The position numbers and the translations under genes are program-made. Shown here piece by piece: positions 1 through 9,221 of a stretch of 64,000 nt of DNA. Source of the DNA: Proteiniphilum acetatigenes DSM 18083 (GTDB lineage: Bacteria; Bacteroidota; Bacteroidia; Bacteroidales; Dysgonomonadaceae). Below the pieces are notes generated by a model. That model was not told where the DNA came from, searched no databases, and saw only the letters and a program-made list of their open reading frames with translations. The DNA is taken from contig NZ_KB905703.1 in NCBI RefSeq assembly GCF_000380985.1, positions 1 to 64,000 of the forward strand. The letters run 5' to 3'. The first letter of the stretch is position 1; each line of letters opens with the position of its first letter.

Positions 1-221
1 CCATATCTCCCTAATTGTAGGAAATTAATCCTGCCGGGAATGACCAGATACAAAATAAACGTCTCCATAAGGAATGATTTGAAACTTTTGTTTAACTTCG
101 TGGTTAGTTCAATTAGAACATCACCGCAGATACCTCTATATTGGTTAAGTATGCTGGTTTTATCCATCTTTAATAGACTTTGATCAGCTATAAAGATACT
201 GATAATCAGCTGCTTAACCAT
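1..221 (-). CDS. Transposase, IS4-like, N-terminal fragment cut by window edge
   Basis: An uninterrupted minus-strand reading frame runs from an ATG at 221 (a second in-frame ATG at 167 is equally plausible) off the left edge of the window. The peptide includes MDKTSILNQYRG and then an ETFILYLVIPGRINFLQLGR segment, which resembles the start of DDE transposases of the IS4 type that are common in Bacteroidota. The catalytic part lies outside the window, so intactness cannot be judged. The 258 bases between this frame and the creatininase gene (222-479) are AT-rich and hold no gene I can see; they may include the IS end, but I could not identify a terminal inverted repeat. Family assignment is from memory of the motif and is moderate. 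Confidence 0.5.
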   Translation of the reverse strand, partial: MVKQLIISIFIADQSLLKMDKTSILNQYRGICGDVLIELTTKLNKSFKSFLMETFILYLVIPGRINFLQLGRY

Positions 222-479
222 CTTTTTTATGTTAAACTATGTTATGTAAATCATTGAATTTTAATTAGTTAATTGAATATTTACCGAAGTATTGTGTACC
301 ACAAAGTAGGGAAATTTAAAAGGCCCAAAATCGCCATTACAGCAACTCCAGGCCTTGATATCTAAAAATACAGCTGTCAAAGTCGGGATTTAGTAAATAT
401 AAAAAAATTAGACTTCAATATTGCTCATAAACTGTTTTATAATTGAATGACAAACCTTCGACCAATAATTTTCAGATAT

Positions 480-1244
480 TCATTCGTACATGTTATTGAT
501 ATCATTTTGGGCCAACTCCAATAATACGGCAGCAACTTTCTCGGTAATTGTTTTAAAAAATCGTTTCCCTTTGTCTGCAGTCGACGCTTTAGGATCGCCA
601 ATACCGGTATCTTCCGTCACTTGCGACCAACGTCGTTCTGCCCAGAACCAACCTTGTCTTAAGGCTTCGATCTTATGTTTTTTCTCTTTTCCTTCGCCTG
701 CCTCGTCCAATGAGAGTACTAATTCCGGCCTGAGGTGCAACAACAGGCTGGTCTCCATCTCATCGGCATGATCACCTTTGTGTTCAAAGAAATCGTCTCT
801 CCCTTTCCATTGAAACCAATTGCATACGCAAATAAACATCTCCGGATATTTCGCCCCCAGTTCACGCGCCATAATCCTGAAATCATTGCCTCCGTGACTG
901 TTGAGAATAACTAACTTTTTAATACCATGCCGGTTGAGATTTTCCACAATGTCATTCAGGATGATCAACTGTGTACTCGGATAAATATTCATATCGAGCC
1001 GGATATCCAACTGTCCGGTATTTACTCCGAAAGGTATATTGGGCAGTACGACCGGTCTTGCGCCTTTTTCCCATGCAATCCGGGCTGCTTCGGCTGCGAT
1101 GTTTTCCGCCAGAATATTGTCCGTGGCGTAAGGTAAATGGTAGTTGTGTGCCTCGGTAGCACCCCACGGCAATACCGCCAGGTCAAAACCGGCATCCTTG
1201 ACCGATTTCCAGTTCGATTCCGCTAAAATATAAGGTCTGATCAT
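480..1244 (-). CDS. Creatininase-family amidohydrolase
   Basis: A 254-residue protein of the creatininase superfamily, metal-dependent hydrolases that act on cyclic or linear amides. Family signatures are visible: LPWGATEAHNYHLPYATD near residue 26 (metal-binding Glu, His and Asp), LNSHGGND near residue 114, and HADEMETS near residue 158. Length matches the family. It is the last gene of the minus-strand corrin series, 110 bases downstream of cbiJD, so it may be co-transcribed with it. The family includes creatininase, mycofactocin MftE and the formamide hydrolase ArfB, so the substrate cannot be read from sequence. A link to corrinoid metabolism is only suggested by position. Confidence 0.82.
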   Translation of the reverse strand: MIRPYILAESNWKSVKDAGFDLAVLPWGATEAHNYHLPYATDNILAENIAAEAARIAWEKGARPVVLPNIPFGVNTGQLDIRLDMNIYPSTQLIILNDIVENLNRHGIKKLVILNSHGGNDFRIMARELGAKYPEMFICVCNWFQWKGRDDFFEHKGDHADEMETSLLLHLRPELVLSLDEAGEGKEKKHKIEALRQGWFWAERRWSQVTEDTGIGDPKASTADKGKRFFKTITEKVAAVLLELAQNDINNMYE

Positions 1245-1354
1245 CTTTTGTTGTTTTTATAAATGATTGGACTTCCGTATGTTGATCCGTCGAAATATAT
1301 GCAACTGATGAAACTTGAATAAATGAATAAAAGCAAAAGTAGATGAAAATCGCA

Positions 1355-3205
1355 TTATTTCCAAACGCGTCCCTCTTCATCCATCAGCAATATTGTTAAT
1401 TTGGCATTGGGTAACAGAGGTTCACAAACTTTCCGGCAATGATGGAGCAAAGCTTGAAAGAAGATTTTCTCCGACGCCGGAATAATCTGCCATAGTGCAC
1501 GGGCAAGCATTATCTCTTCGATTTTTTCAATAGTGGCTCCGGTACAGCCGGCTTCCCTCGCTACGGATTGAATAAAACTCCTGTTCATTACGGATCTTTT
1601 ACTGTGGGTATCCAGCACTCCTTCCGCGAGTTTTACAGCCTTGCCGATCATAATGCCGAGTGTCACTTCTTCAAAATTTTCCTCTGCCGCTATTTGTAAT
1701 GTTTCACCGATAAAATTACCATATTGCACGAATGCCTGTGGCAATGCATCGGGATACAGAGATTTCAGGTGTCTCTCACTCTTTGCTCCCGAGTTAATAA
1801 TAAGATGTTTCACCCCCAACGCTTTGGCAACTTTCGCTTCACGGTGAATGGAGTTGACAAATGCCTCACTCGAATAGGGTTTTACGATACCCGATGTGCC
1901 AATGATGGATATACCACCCACAATTCCCAATTTCGGATTAAAGGTCCTTTTGGCGATCTCTTCACCGTGGGGAACTGAAATGGTAATATCAATGCCGGTA
2001 TGGAGATCGTCCGACAACTTTTCGAGTGTTTCCTGCGTTTCACGCTCTATCATTTTACGGGGTGTGGCGTTGATGGCCGGACCGCCAATTTCCAGTCCCA
2101 GTCCCGGGAGTGTTACTTTTCCCACGCCTATACCTTGTAAAAAACGTATTCCGCCGTGTGTTGAATTAATAGCGATATTGGCACATATTTCCGCTCCGTT
2201 GGTCATATCGGGGTCATCACCCGCATCTTTTAATACAGTGCAGGTCACGCTGCCATTCGGCTCGAAAACTGTACGGACGATATTGATAGTGACCGGCTCG
2301 TCGTTTGGGAGTGAAATGGTGATATCTTCTACCGGAATACCCGACAGCAATGCGGTGAGTGCCGCTTTGGCAGCGGCCGTGGCACAACTTCCCGAGGTAT
2401 ATCCGGTTTTCAGGTCGAAAAAACCGGGTGACAATGTTTCAATCTGCTTGCGCAAACCATGTTTGCCATAGATCGTTGCATGAGCGGAGTAGGGTAGTGG
2501 GGGCCTGCGAATAACGAGCACAGGAATACTGAGCGCCAGTGCCGTATCGATTTTCCCGGTAAAGCCACCCGATTCACCGCTCTCTTTTGTAATGATTGCT
2601 CCGGGGGACAGGCGCTGGAAAAGTGCTGACTCGTCACGTTCATCCTCATAGAACAGGATATTTTCGTGCGGGAACCCGTTTTTTTCGACAACCGCCAACG
2701 ACTCATCCCGCTTCATAATACGAAAGATGCATCTGTAATTTAGCCAATAGGATTTCAGTTTGGGAATGGTATTCACTCCCGTGAGAGCAAGCAGATTATG
2801 GATATTCTTTTCTTCCAGAAAGCGGATAGCCGAATGATAGTCATCGAACCAGTGCAGGAGCGGATTGTGGGGTAGGAAACTCCGTTCGAATCGGATCACA
2901 GGGATTTGTAACTTTTGCGCCGTTATCCCAATGTTCTTATGCACATTTTCGGCAAACGGATGGGCTGCATCCACGATAAGGCGGATGTTGTGGCGAAGGC
3001 AGAAACCGGGCATCGACTCTTCGTCCAATCCGCCTGAAATACGCTTACCATGTACACAATCTATTTGTTGGGAGGCGTTTTTGGTAGAATAAAAATAGGG
3101 TTTACCCGCTTCGTCGCATACCTCCACAGCAATCCTTCCTTCGGTCGTGCCGCCGATAATGAGGATAGCAGGCTGCATGGGCTGTTTAATATCTGCATTT
3201 ACCAT
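1355..3205 (-). CDS. cbiJD: CbiJ-CbiD fusion: precorrin-6A reductase / cobalt-precorrin-5B C1-methyltransferase
   Basis: A 616-residue two-domain corrin-ring enzyme. Residues about 10-255 are the CobK/CbiJ reductase, beginning ILIIGGTTEGR and carrying VDAAHPFAENVHKN. Residues about 262-616 are CbiD, beginning with the hallmark LKTGYTSGSCATAAAKAAL and including GIVGGISIIGTSGIV. CbiD methylates C1 of cobalt-precorrin-5B using S-adenosylmethionine; CbiJ reduces cobalt-precorrin-6A. The two steps are consecutive in the anaerobic pathway, which makes a fusion sensible. The gene starts 12 bases after the ABC ATPase gene ends, so it is in the same operon. Presence of CbiD (rather than the aerobic route) argues for early cobalt insertion, in line with the CbiK-type chelatase in the same series. 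Confidence 0.93.
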   Translation of the reverse strand: MVNADIKQPMQPAILIIGGTTEGRIAVEVCDEAGKPYFYSTKNASQQIDCVHGKRISGGLDEESMPGFCLRHNIRLIVDAAHPFAENVHKNIGITAQKLQIPVIRFERSFLPHNPLLHWFDDYHSAIRFLEEKNIHNLLALTGVNTIPKLKSYWLNYRCIFRIMKRDESLAVVEKNGFPHENILFYEDERDESALFQRLSPGAIITKESGESGGFTGKIDTALALSIPVLVIRRPPLPYSAHATIYGKHGLRKQIETLSPGFFDLKTGYTSGSCATAAAKAALTALLSGIPVEDITISLPNDEPVTINIVRTVFEPNGSVTCTVLKDAGDDPDMTNGAEICANIAINSTHGGIRFLQGIGVGKVTLPGLGLEIGGPAINATPRKMIERETQETLEKLSDDLHTGIDITISVPHGEEIAKRTFNPKLGIVGGISIIGTSGIVKPYSSEAFVNSIHREAKVAKALGVKHLIINSGAKSERHLKSLYPDALPQAFVQYGNFIGETLQIAAEENFEEVTLGIMIGKAVKLAEGVLDTHSKRSVMNRSFIQSVAREAGCTGATIEKIEEIMLARALWQIIPASEKIFFQALLHHCRKVCEPLLPNAKLTILLMDEEGRVWK

Positions 3206-3217
3206 TGGCTCTTTGAA

Positions 3218-4219
3218 TTAATAGTAGTTCTTCATCTTCTCCAATAGTTCCTCGATACTGTCAACCCATATCTTAGGCTGATTTTCGATTGAGAGGAGGA
3301 TTCGGTTCTCCACTATTTCGATAGTGTCGTATGACGGGGCATTGCGTTCAGCAAGAATACGGTTACGCAGCAATGCTTTACGGATCATGGAATAGCGTTG
3401 TCCGTGTCCGACGAGTCGTATTTGCCGGTCGAAATCATTTTCCACCCGGAACAATCCCGTGTCCTTGTCGAAAAGGATACCTTTACGGGCAAAGAAGTTA
3501 CTCAAATCGCCGTTAAGAGAGAGGTCTTCGGGCGTACCGACATGGATCCGGGCGCGATCGTCCATCAACCATATTTTATCGGCGATTTGCAGTGCCAGTT
3601 CGAGATCGTGTGTGGAAAGGAAAATGGTTTTCTGCGTTTCCCGTGAAAGACGGTGCAGTAACTGCATCATCTCCACTTTGCTGGGGAAATCGAGGAAGGC
3701 AGTGGGTTCGTCCAGGAAAATGACCGGCGTATTCTGTGCCAGCGCTTTGGCAATCATCGCTTTTTGACGTTCGCCGTCACTAAGCGTATGCACCATCCGA
3801 TGGGTGAGATGTGTTATCTTTACAAGAGAAATTGCTTTATCTACTTCCTTATGATCTTTCGGAGTAAGTTTGCCCCAAAAACCGGTGTAAGGGCTTCTGC
3901 CAAGTGCGACAAGCTCATGTACGCTCATATTTTTAATGTCGAGCCTTTCAGTCAATACTACGCTTATAAGCATCGCAAGCGCTTTTTCGGAATAGGCTCC
4001 GATTTCCTGTCCGTGAATGAAAACCTCTCCCGACAGTTTGGGTTGGAATGCCGAAAGAGTACGTAATAAGGTGGATTTTCCTATACCATTGGCTCCCAGC
4101 AGGCAGGTCAACTCGCTGCCAAAAATCTGTGCATCGATGTGTTGAGCCACTACTTTTACTGATTGGCGGTTTTTGTAGCCAATGGCAAGATCACGGAGTT
4201 CAATACTTTTGGTCTTCAT
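3218..4219 (-). CDS. btuD: ABC transporter ATP-binding protein, BtuD/FecE type
   Basis: The ATPase of a periplasmic-binding-protein-dependent importer for corrinoid or iron chelates. Walker A is LLGANGIGKSTLL near residue 41, the ABC signature is LSDGERQKAMIAKALAQ near residue 143, Walker B is VIFLDEPTAFLDFP near residue 165, and the switch His lies in LSTHDLELA. At 333 residues it is about 75 longer than usual; the extra C-terminal part (from about residue 245) has no domain I recognise. Its ATG shares one base with the stop of the permease gene (TGATG), which implies translational coupling. Being inside a corrin-biosynthesis operon makes corrinoid or cobinamide the likeliest cargo, but a siderophore or haem cannot be excluded. 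Confidence 0.88.
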   Translation of the reverse strand: MKTKSIELRDLAIGYKNRQSVKVVAQHIDAQIFGSELTCLLGANGIGKSTLLRTLSAFQPKLSGEVFIHGQEIGAYSEKALAMLISVVLTERLDIKNMSVHELVALGRSPYTGFWGKLTPKDHKEVDKAISLVKITHLTHRMVHTLSDGERQKAMIAKALAQNTPVIFLDEPTAFLDFPSKVEMMQLLHRLSRETQKTIFLSTHDLELALQIADKIWLMDDRARIHVGTPEDLSLNGDLSNFFARKGILFDKDTGLFRVENDFDRQIRLVGHGQRYSMIRKALLRNRILAERNAPSYDTIEIVENRILLSIENQPKIWVDSIEELLEKMKNYY

Positions 4220-5253
4220 CAGTTTACCTCATTTTTTCGTTTTCCAAACAACACCGAAATAACAATGGGTGCTCCAATCAGTGCAGTGACCGAGTTGATG
4301 GGTAACGCCCCTTCGAATCCCGGCATGCGTGCCACCAGATTGCAGAAGAGTGCCAATGCAGCTCCTGTAAGCGTGACGGCGGGAACAAGTACAATATGGT
4401 TGGAGGTGCTGAAAAGCGTACGGCAAAGATGCGGAACAGCCAACCCGAGAAATACGATAGGGCCGCAATAGGCCGTAACTACCGCCGTAAGTACACAGGA
4501 ACAGGCGATTACTGTAAATCGTGCACGTTTGACGTTCAGTCCGAGGTTGCGGGCGTAATTATCACCCAGCAGCATCAGGTTGAGCGTTTTAATGAGCAGG
4601 AAAGATAAGGGGATCAATATTGCCATCACAATGACGAATGTGTGCACCTGATTCCCCGAAACTTTAGAGAAACTGCCCAATCCCCAGATCACATAAGCCC
4701 GTACATCTTCATCGTTACTGAAAAATTTCAGTACACCGATGATTGCTGTGGCAATATAGCCGATCATCACCCCCATAATCAACAAAACCACATTGCCGCG
4801 TACCCGTTGCGAGATGGCAAGTATAATAGCCATCACAGCCATAGCACCAATGATGGCGCTTACCGTAATGGCTACTTCTCCCATAAGTCCCATACGGCTC
4901 AACGCCCTGCCGCTGATACTCCCGGAAAGCAATATAATAGTAGCGACCCCCAGGCTTGCTCCGGAACTGATGCCCAATTCCGACGGACCTGCCAATGGAT
5001 TGCGGAAGACCGTCTGCATCTGTAAGCCGCTGATAGATAATCCCATACCGGCCACCAATGCCGTAATAGTCTGTGGGAAGCGCGATTTCCAGACAATATT
5101 CTGCCAAATGATCTGCGACTCATCATTTTTTCCCAACAGAATATTCCATATATCGGCAAGCGGGATAGAAATGGTGCCCAACGCCAGGTTGAGCATCACC
5201 AGAACAATGATGGCAATAAATATGAAGGTGAAAAATAACGTATTACGATTCAT
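4219..5253 (-). CDS. btuC: FecCD-family permease, BtuC type
   Basis: A 344-residue inner-membrane permease with roughly ten hydrophobic segments. Family landmarks are the N-terminal segment LGTISIPLADIWNILLG, SRFPQTITALVAGMGLSISG, and GPIVFLGLAVPHLCR, the last lying at the cytoplasmic loop that contacts the ATPase. It forms a homodimer with BtuD-type ATPases and passes substrate delivered by the binding protein. It begins 8 bases after the binding-protein gene and overlaps the ATPase gene by one base, so the three form one transport unit. The substrate is inferred from the surrounding corrin genes only. Confidence 0.9.
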   Translation of the reverse strand: MNRNTLFFTFIFIAIIVLVMLNLALGTISIPLADIWNILLGKNDESQIIWQNIVWKSRFPQTITALVAGMGLSISGLQMQTVFRNPLAGPSELGISSGASLGVATIILLSGSISGRALSRMGLMGEVAITVSAIIGAMAVMAIILAISQRVRGNVVLLIMGVMIGYIATAIIGVLKFFSNDEDVRAYVIWGLGSFSKVSGNQVHTFVIVMAILIPLSFLLIKTLNLMLLGDNYARNLGLNVKRARFTVIACSCVLTAVVTAYCGPIVFLGLAVPHLCRTLFSTSNHIVLVPAVTLTGAALALFCNLVARMPGFEGALPINSVTALIGAPIVISVLFGKRKNEVN

Positions 5254-5261
5254 TTAAAGAA

Positions 5262-6404
5262 TTATTTCAAGACTTCATAATAGACCGGCGTATGATCCGG
5301 CAGCAATTCCGGATGCAAGGCCTTGATAAGGTCGGCCAGTACCACTTCAGGCTCTACGGGGGTGTTTTCGTAGAACGGTTTGTTACGCAGGCTGCAATAA
5401 ACGACTTGCTTTTCTTTAAATGCTTTGAAATCGGCATAACGCGGATCAGTCTGTTCCAGTGCCTGATAAGTGAACTCTCCGTCAAAACTATTCACGATCC
5501 GCCAGAAATCGGCATTCGCGCCTTGTGAATAGACGCTTTCGAAATCAACATAAAATCCACCCGACTCGTTGTCGTTCTGCATAAAATAGTCGCCCCCCGC
5601 ATCTTCAAAAAGATGTGCCAGATAGCTTTTCCCTCCCACAACATACCAGTTTCCGCCATGCATTTCGCCACTCAATACTTTGGGACGGGGTGATGCCGTG
5701 GCTGCCAGGCTCTTGAGTTCGTTATAACGCTTTTCAATTTTATCGAACTGACGGTTTGCCTGCTCTTCTATCCCCAAAAGCATGGCCGTAAACTTTATCC
5801 ATTCTGCCTGTCCCAGTGGGGAACTCTCTTTGTATCCAAGAAAGGTGACCAAAGGGAAGCCCAGGTTTCTGATGGCATCATATCCCCCTTTTTTGAAAGG
5901 CGATACAAGAATAATATCCGGATTGATAGATAGGATTACCTCGTTATCGAAATTTCCTTCGATGCCGATACGGCTTGTCCTGTTCTCTTTGAGTTGCTGT
6001 TTGATCTTTTCATTGAACAGGAAACGTGTGCTATTGATTCCGGCAATTTTATCGGTCTGCTCCAACTTAATGAAGTTCGACATTTGCAGTGCCGTCATAC
6101 ATATCACACGTTCCACAGGTGTTTCAATAACAGTGTAATGATCGGGAATCCCTTCGGGCTTGGTACCCCGGGCTACCAATGCATAGTGATAGGTCAACGT
6201 GCTTTCATCCAATGGGTCCCGCACATCGACAAGGCGGTGTGTACCAAAATCTGTCACTTTAAATCCCTTTGCATATCTGATATGTATTTCGGTACCTTGG
6301 GATGTATCTATATTTTCCGCACTATTTTTTTCTTTTTGCGCATTGCCTTTACATCCGGTAAGAATTAAAAGACAAACAAATAGGATAGAAGTTATTTGCT
6401 TCAT
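5262..6404 (-). CDS. btuF: Periplasmic substrate-binding lipoprotein, BtuF/FecB type
   Basis: A 380-residue lipoprotein with the signal peptide ITSILFVCLLILTGC (lipobox LTGC) followed by a lysine- and asparagine-rich tether. The body is a class III binding-protein fold: TPVERVICMTALQMSNFIKL leads into the first lobe and NPDIILVSPFKKGGYDAI into the second. It captures a chelate in the periplasm and hands it to the BtuC-type permease encoded 8 bases downstream. It follows cbiL by 24 bases. The family covers cobalamin, haem and ferric siderophores. Cobalamin or cobinamide is inferred from the operon; no residue I can see settles it. Confidence 0.85.
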   Translation of the reverse strand: MKQITSILFVCLLILTGCKGNAQKEKNSAENIDTSQGTEIHIRYAKGFKVTDFGTHRLVDVRDPLDESTLTYHYALVARGTKPEGIPDHYTVIETPVERVICMTALQMSNFIKLEQTDKIAGINSTRFLFNEKIKQQLKENRTSRIGIEGNFDNEVILSINPDIILVSPFKKGGYDAIRNLGFPLVTFLGYKESSPLGQAEWIKFTAMLLGIEEQANRQFDKIEKRYNELKSLAATASPRPKVLSGEMHGGNWYVVGGKSYLAHLFEDAGGDYFMQNDNESGGFYVDFESVYSQGANADFWRIVNSFDGEFTYQALEQTDPRYADFKAFKEKQVVYCSLRNKPFYENTPVEPEVVLADLIKALHPELLPDHTPVYYEVLK

Positions 6405-6428
6405 ATGATTATTATCTTTGTTTTATTT

Positions 6429-7175
6429 TCAATCTCTCTCAATCTCTCTCTCAATCTTTTTTATAATAAGTAGGGAGAAATAGGGAAATAAACGTTGTGT
6501 GATTTCATTCCGATCGTTTGTATAAAACTCTTTTTGGGCAATTCCCACGTTTTCAAAATAATGGAATTGTGCTTCGGAAAGGGCCTCAACAGTTTTTTTT
6601 ATGGTATCTTTCTGTTGTGAGAGTTTCATTAATACGACTGACTTTCCGGCTTCCACTTCCATCACGATCTCTTCAGTCGACGTGCCGGAAGGAAAAACCG
6701 ACAATCGTTCATCCTGCTTTACTACATGAATACCAGCCAATGCACCGCATGCAATGAAGGCGGGAACGCCGGCAATATGTTGTACGTCAATATCCATTTC
6801 TTCCAGTTTGTCGGAAATATAATGGACGGAAGAGTAGAAGCCTGAATCGCCTTCCGCGACAAATGCCACTGACCGCCCTGTCTGATAACATCCCGCAATT
6901 TCAATGGCAATATCACTATATACTTTCTCCGCAAGAGTGCGGTCTTTGCTCATCGGCACTAAAAAGATCCTTATTTTTTGTGTATCAATACTGATCTCAT
7001 CCAGGATATCTTTTGCCCGTGACAGAGGTTTCCCGTCCGATTGCGTGGCCGGACAATAAATTATAGAGACCTCCTGCAATGTCTTTAGTGCTTTCAGTGT
7101 AACCAGTCCGGCATCGCCAGGACCAAGAGAGACACAAACAGGTAATTGTTTTTTTATTTCCATTTTTTCTGTCAT
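6429..7175 (-). CDS. cbiL: Cobalt-factor II / precorrin-2 C20-methyltransferase
   Basis: A 248-residue tetrapyrrole methylase. The glycine-rich SAM motif SLGPGDAGLVTLKALKTL sits near residue 17; VAFVAEGDSGFYSSVHYI near residue 94 and IAGVPAFIACGALAGIHV near residue 134 are typical of CobI/CbiL. It methylates C20, the first ring methylation after cobalt insertion. The gap to the preceding cbiGF gene is 127 bases and contains a long pyrimidine-rich tract on the plus strand (7230-7305). The 3' end of the gene is a tandem 10-base repeat (CAATCTCTCT twice at 6430-6449), which encodes the charged tail EREIERD; this part is unlikely to matter for catalysis and may vary in length between strains. Confidence 0.92.
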   Translation of the reverse strand: MTEKMEIKKQLPVCVSLGPGDAGLVTLKALKTLQEVSIIYCPATQSDGKPLSRAKDILDEISIDTQKIRIFLVPMSKDRTLAEKVYSDIAIEIAGCYQTGRSVAFVAEGDSGFYSSVHYISDKLEEMDIDVQHIAGVPAFIACGALAGIHVVKQDERLSVFPSGTSTEEIVMEVEAGKSVVLMKLSQQKDTIKKTVEALSEAQFHYFENVGIAQKEFYTNDRNEITQRLFPYFSLLIIKKIEREIERD

Positions 7176-7302
7176 TGATATAAAACAGTTTCTAAATTCC
7201 TACAGTGACTATTCAAGACCGGTCGTTACCTTATTCTTTCATTTCTCCACACTCCTCGTCTCCCCAGTCTTCCTTCCCACTGTCCCACCTTCCACATTCC
7301 CA

Positions 7303-9162
7303 CTAACTCCTGAACAGATGTTTAAACTCGTCAGCATACAGCCGTGAAAGCCCGTGGCGGTTATCAATGGCTTCACCTACCACGATCATTGTCGTTAGCG
7401 TGAGGTCATTATCGCGGATAATCTTTGCCAGGTCTTTTAACTCTCCGCGATAGATCCGCTCATCTTTCCATGTGAGTTTGTAACAGGCTGCTACAGGTGT
7501 GAAAGGAGGATAATGTTCCAGCAACTCCCTTTGCACATCTTCGGCTATGGCTGCGCTCAGGAAAATACACATTGTACTTTGCGAGCGGGCAAGCAGGCGC
7601 AACTTCTCCTTCTCCGGCATGGGGGTACGCCCTTCACCACGCGTAAGGATAATGGTTTGTACTTTCCCGGGAATGGTAAATTGTGACCGTAATGCTGCTG
7701 CCGCTGCCTGAAACGACGAAATACCGGGTGTAATGTGATACGACATGCCGTGTGCATCGAACAGGGCCATTTGCTCCTGTATAGCGCCGTAAATGCAGGG
7801 ATCACCCGTGTGTAGGCGCACAATAAGTTTACCCTGGTCGTAAAATTCTTTCATTATAGCGAATTGCTCTTCGAGGCTCATCGGGGCCGAGCTGCGTACT
7901 GTCGCTCCTTTTTTTGCATAGTGTGTCAGTTCCTCCGGAACTAGGCTGCCTGCATAGAGAATCAAATCGGCGGCTTCCAGAAAATATTTTCCTTTCAACG
8001 AAACCAATTCGGGATCTCCTGGCCCGGCTCCCACGATTTCGATATGTCCGTGGCGTAACGCGTTCCTGTTGATTGCCAAAGAGAATGTGAAGTCATTACC
8101 TTCGCTTAATAGCCCTTTCTGTTTCTCCAGGATTAACAGTCCCATTTCAGAGGCTTTCAGCGCCGAAGCTTCCGACACACCTGGCACGGATGTCACACTA
8201 GCCACTTTATCAGATGGATTGGGTACGTCTATGCCTTCTAACTCGGATGCGGTGTAGATCTGTAAAGGTACGTTGTAACGTTGGGAAAGATCGTACAACA
8301 GTGGTTCATCCTTTTTTAATTCGATAGAGGAAATGCCTGCGATTGCTTCTTTCGCCACATGTTTCTCCGACAGAAAACGATCAATATATTCACCTATCCC
8401 GGCAGGACTGCACAACTTACGACAACCGACGCCCAACTGCAATACTCTCGGGTGAAAATAAATCACGGGAACAGGAGAATGGGGATATAAGAATGGAGTG
8501 ACGGCGATCAATAATTCATATTTTTCCCAGGCAATATTTTCAATGGAATAGAAAATATCAGTATGCCCGGGTTTGGTGCGCTCCAAATAATCACAACCGG
8601 CATCTTTTATATCGAGCAATAATGCCGTTGGTCTTTTATTGACGAAGGTCGTAAGTGGATGATTGAAGTTTCGGGCAGTAGTATGTGTTGTCCATCCAAA
8701 CTGTTCTCCCAGTGTGTCCAGAGCCCACAATCCGGTGTTGTCACTTTGCGTGGTGATGACCTCTTCGCCGCCTATAATGCGTGCCAACCGTTCGCTGAAA
8801 ATGTTGGCGCCACCTACATGTCCCGATAAAACGGAAATAACGTATTTTCCGGTACTGTCGATATTAATGACCGCCGGATCGGTATGTTTATTCTTTATAC
8901 AGGGTGCAATGCTACGCACACAAATGCCCATTGCCCCGATAAAGACCAGTACATCGACTGTCGGGAACAATTGTTTTACTCCTTTTGAAAAGGATGATAT
9001 CTGTACGCACCCTTCTATAGGGGACTTTGTATAGATAACCGTTTCGGGTAGCTCGTGTTGGATCAAACGAGCGATCCCGATAGCGGTTTCCGAAACCAGT
9101 ATAACGGCAAGTGTTGCCTGTTCAGGTTTGTCTGTTTCAGATTGTATGCTGGAGTTATTCAT
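7303..9162 (-). CDS. cbiGF: CbiG-CbiF fusion: cobalt-precorrin-5A hydrolase / C11-methyltransferase
   Basis: A 619-residue fusion. Residues about 15-360 are CbiG, which opens the delta-lactone of cobalt-precorrin-5A; VLVFIGAMGICVRSIAP and SVLSGHVGGANIFSERLARI are typical. Residues about 372-619 are CbiF/CobM, the C11-methyltransferase, with IEIVGAGPGDPELVSLKG as SAM motif, VRLHTGDPCIYGAIQEQM and YHITPGISSFQAAAA. The two activities are adjacent in the anaerobic pathway. The gene follows cbiET by 59 bases. CbiG is specific for the early-cobalt (anaerobic) route, which supports that pathway choice. Confidence 0.93.
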   Translation of the reverse strand: MNNSSIQSETDKPEQATLAVILVSETAIGIARLIQHELPETVIYTKSPIEGCVQISSFSKGVKQLFPTVDVLVFIGAMGICVRSIAPCIKNKHTDPAVINIDSTGKYVISVLSGHVGGANIFSERLARIIGGEEVITTQSDNTGLWALDTLGEQFGWTTHTTARNFNHPLTTFVNKRPTALLLDIKDAGCDYLERTKPGHTDIFYSIENIAWEKYELLIAVTPFLYPHSPVPVIYFHPRVLQLGVGCRKLCSPAGIGEYIDRFLSEKHVAKEAIAGISSIELKKDEPLLYDLSQRYNVPLQIYTASELEGIDVPNPSDKVASVTSVPGVSEASALKASEMGLLILEKQKGLLSEGNDFTFSLAINRNALRHGHIEIVGAGPGDPELVSLKGKYFLEAADLILYAGSLVPEELTHYAKKGATVRSSAPMSLEEQFAIMKEFYDQGKLIVRLHTGDPCIYGAIQEQMALFDAHGMSYHITPGISSFQAAAAALRSQFTIPGKVQTIILTRGEGRTPMPEKEKLRLLARSQSTMCIFLSAAIAEDVQRELLEHYPPFTPVAACYKLTWKDERIYRGELKDLAKIIRDNDLTLTTMIVVGEAIDNRHGLSRLYADEFKHLFRS

Positions 9163-9221
9163 CTTTCTATTTTTCTATTCTGTTTCAATAGTCTTATGAT
9201 TTTGAATATTAGCGCTTTCAG

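Noticed and set aside
7230-7305. Purine-rich minus-strand tract between cbiGF and cbiL as a G-quadruplex
   Set aside because: There are only four runs of three or more G with long, uneven loops. It may simply be low-complexity spacer.
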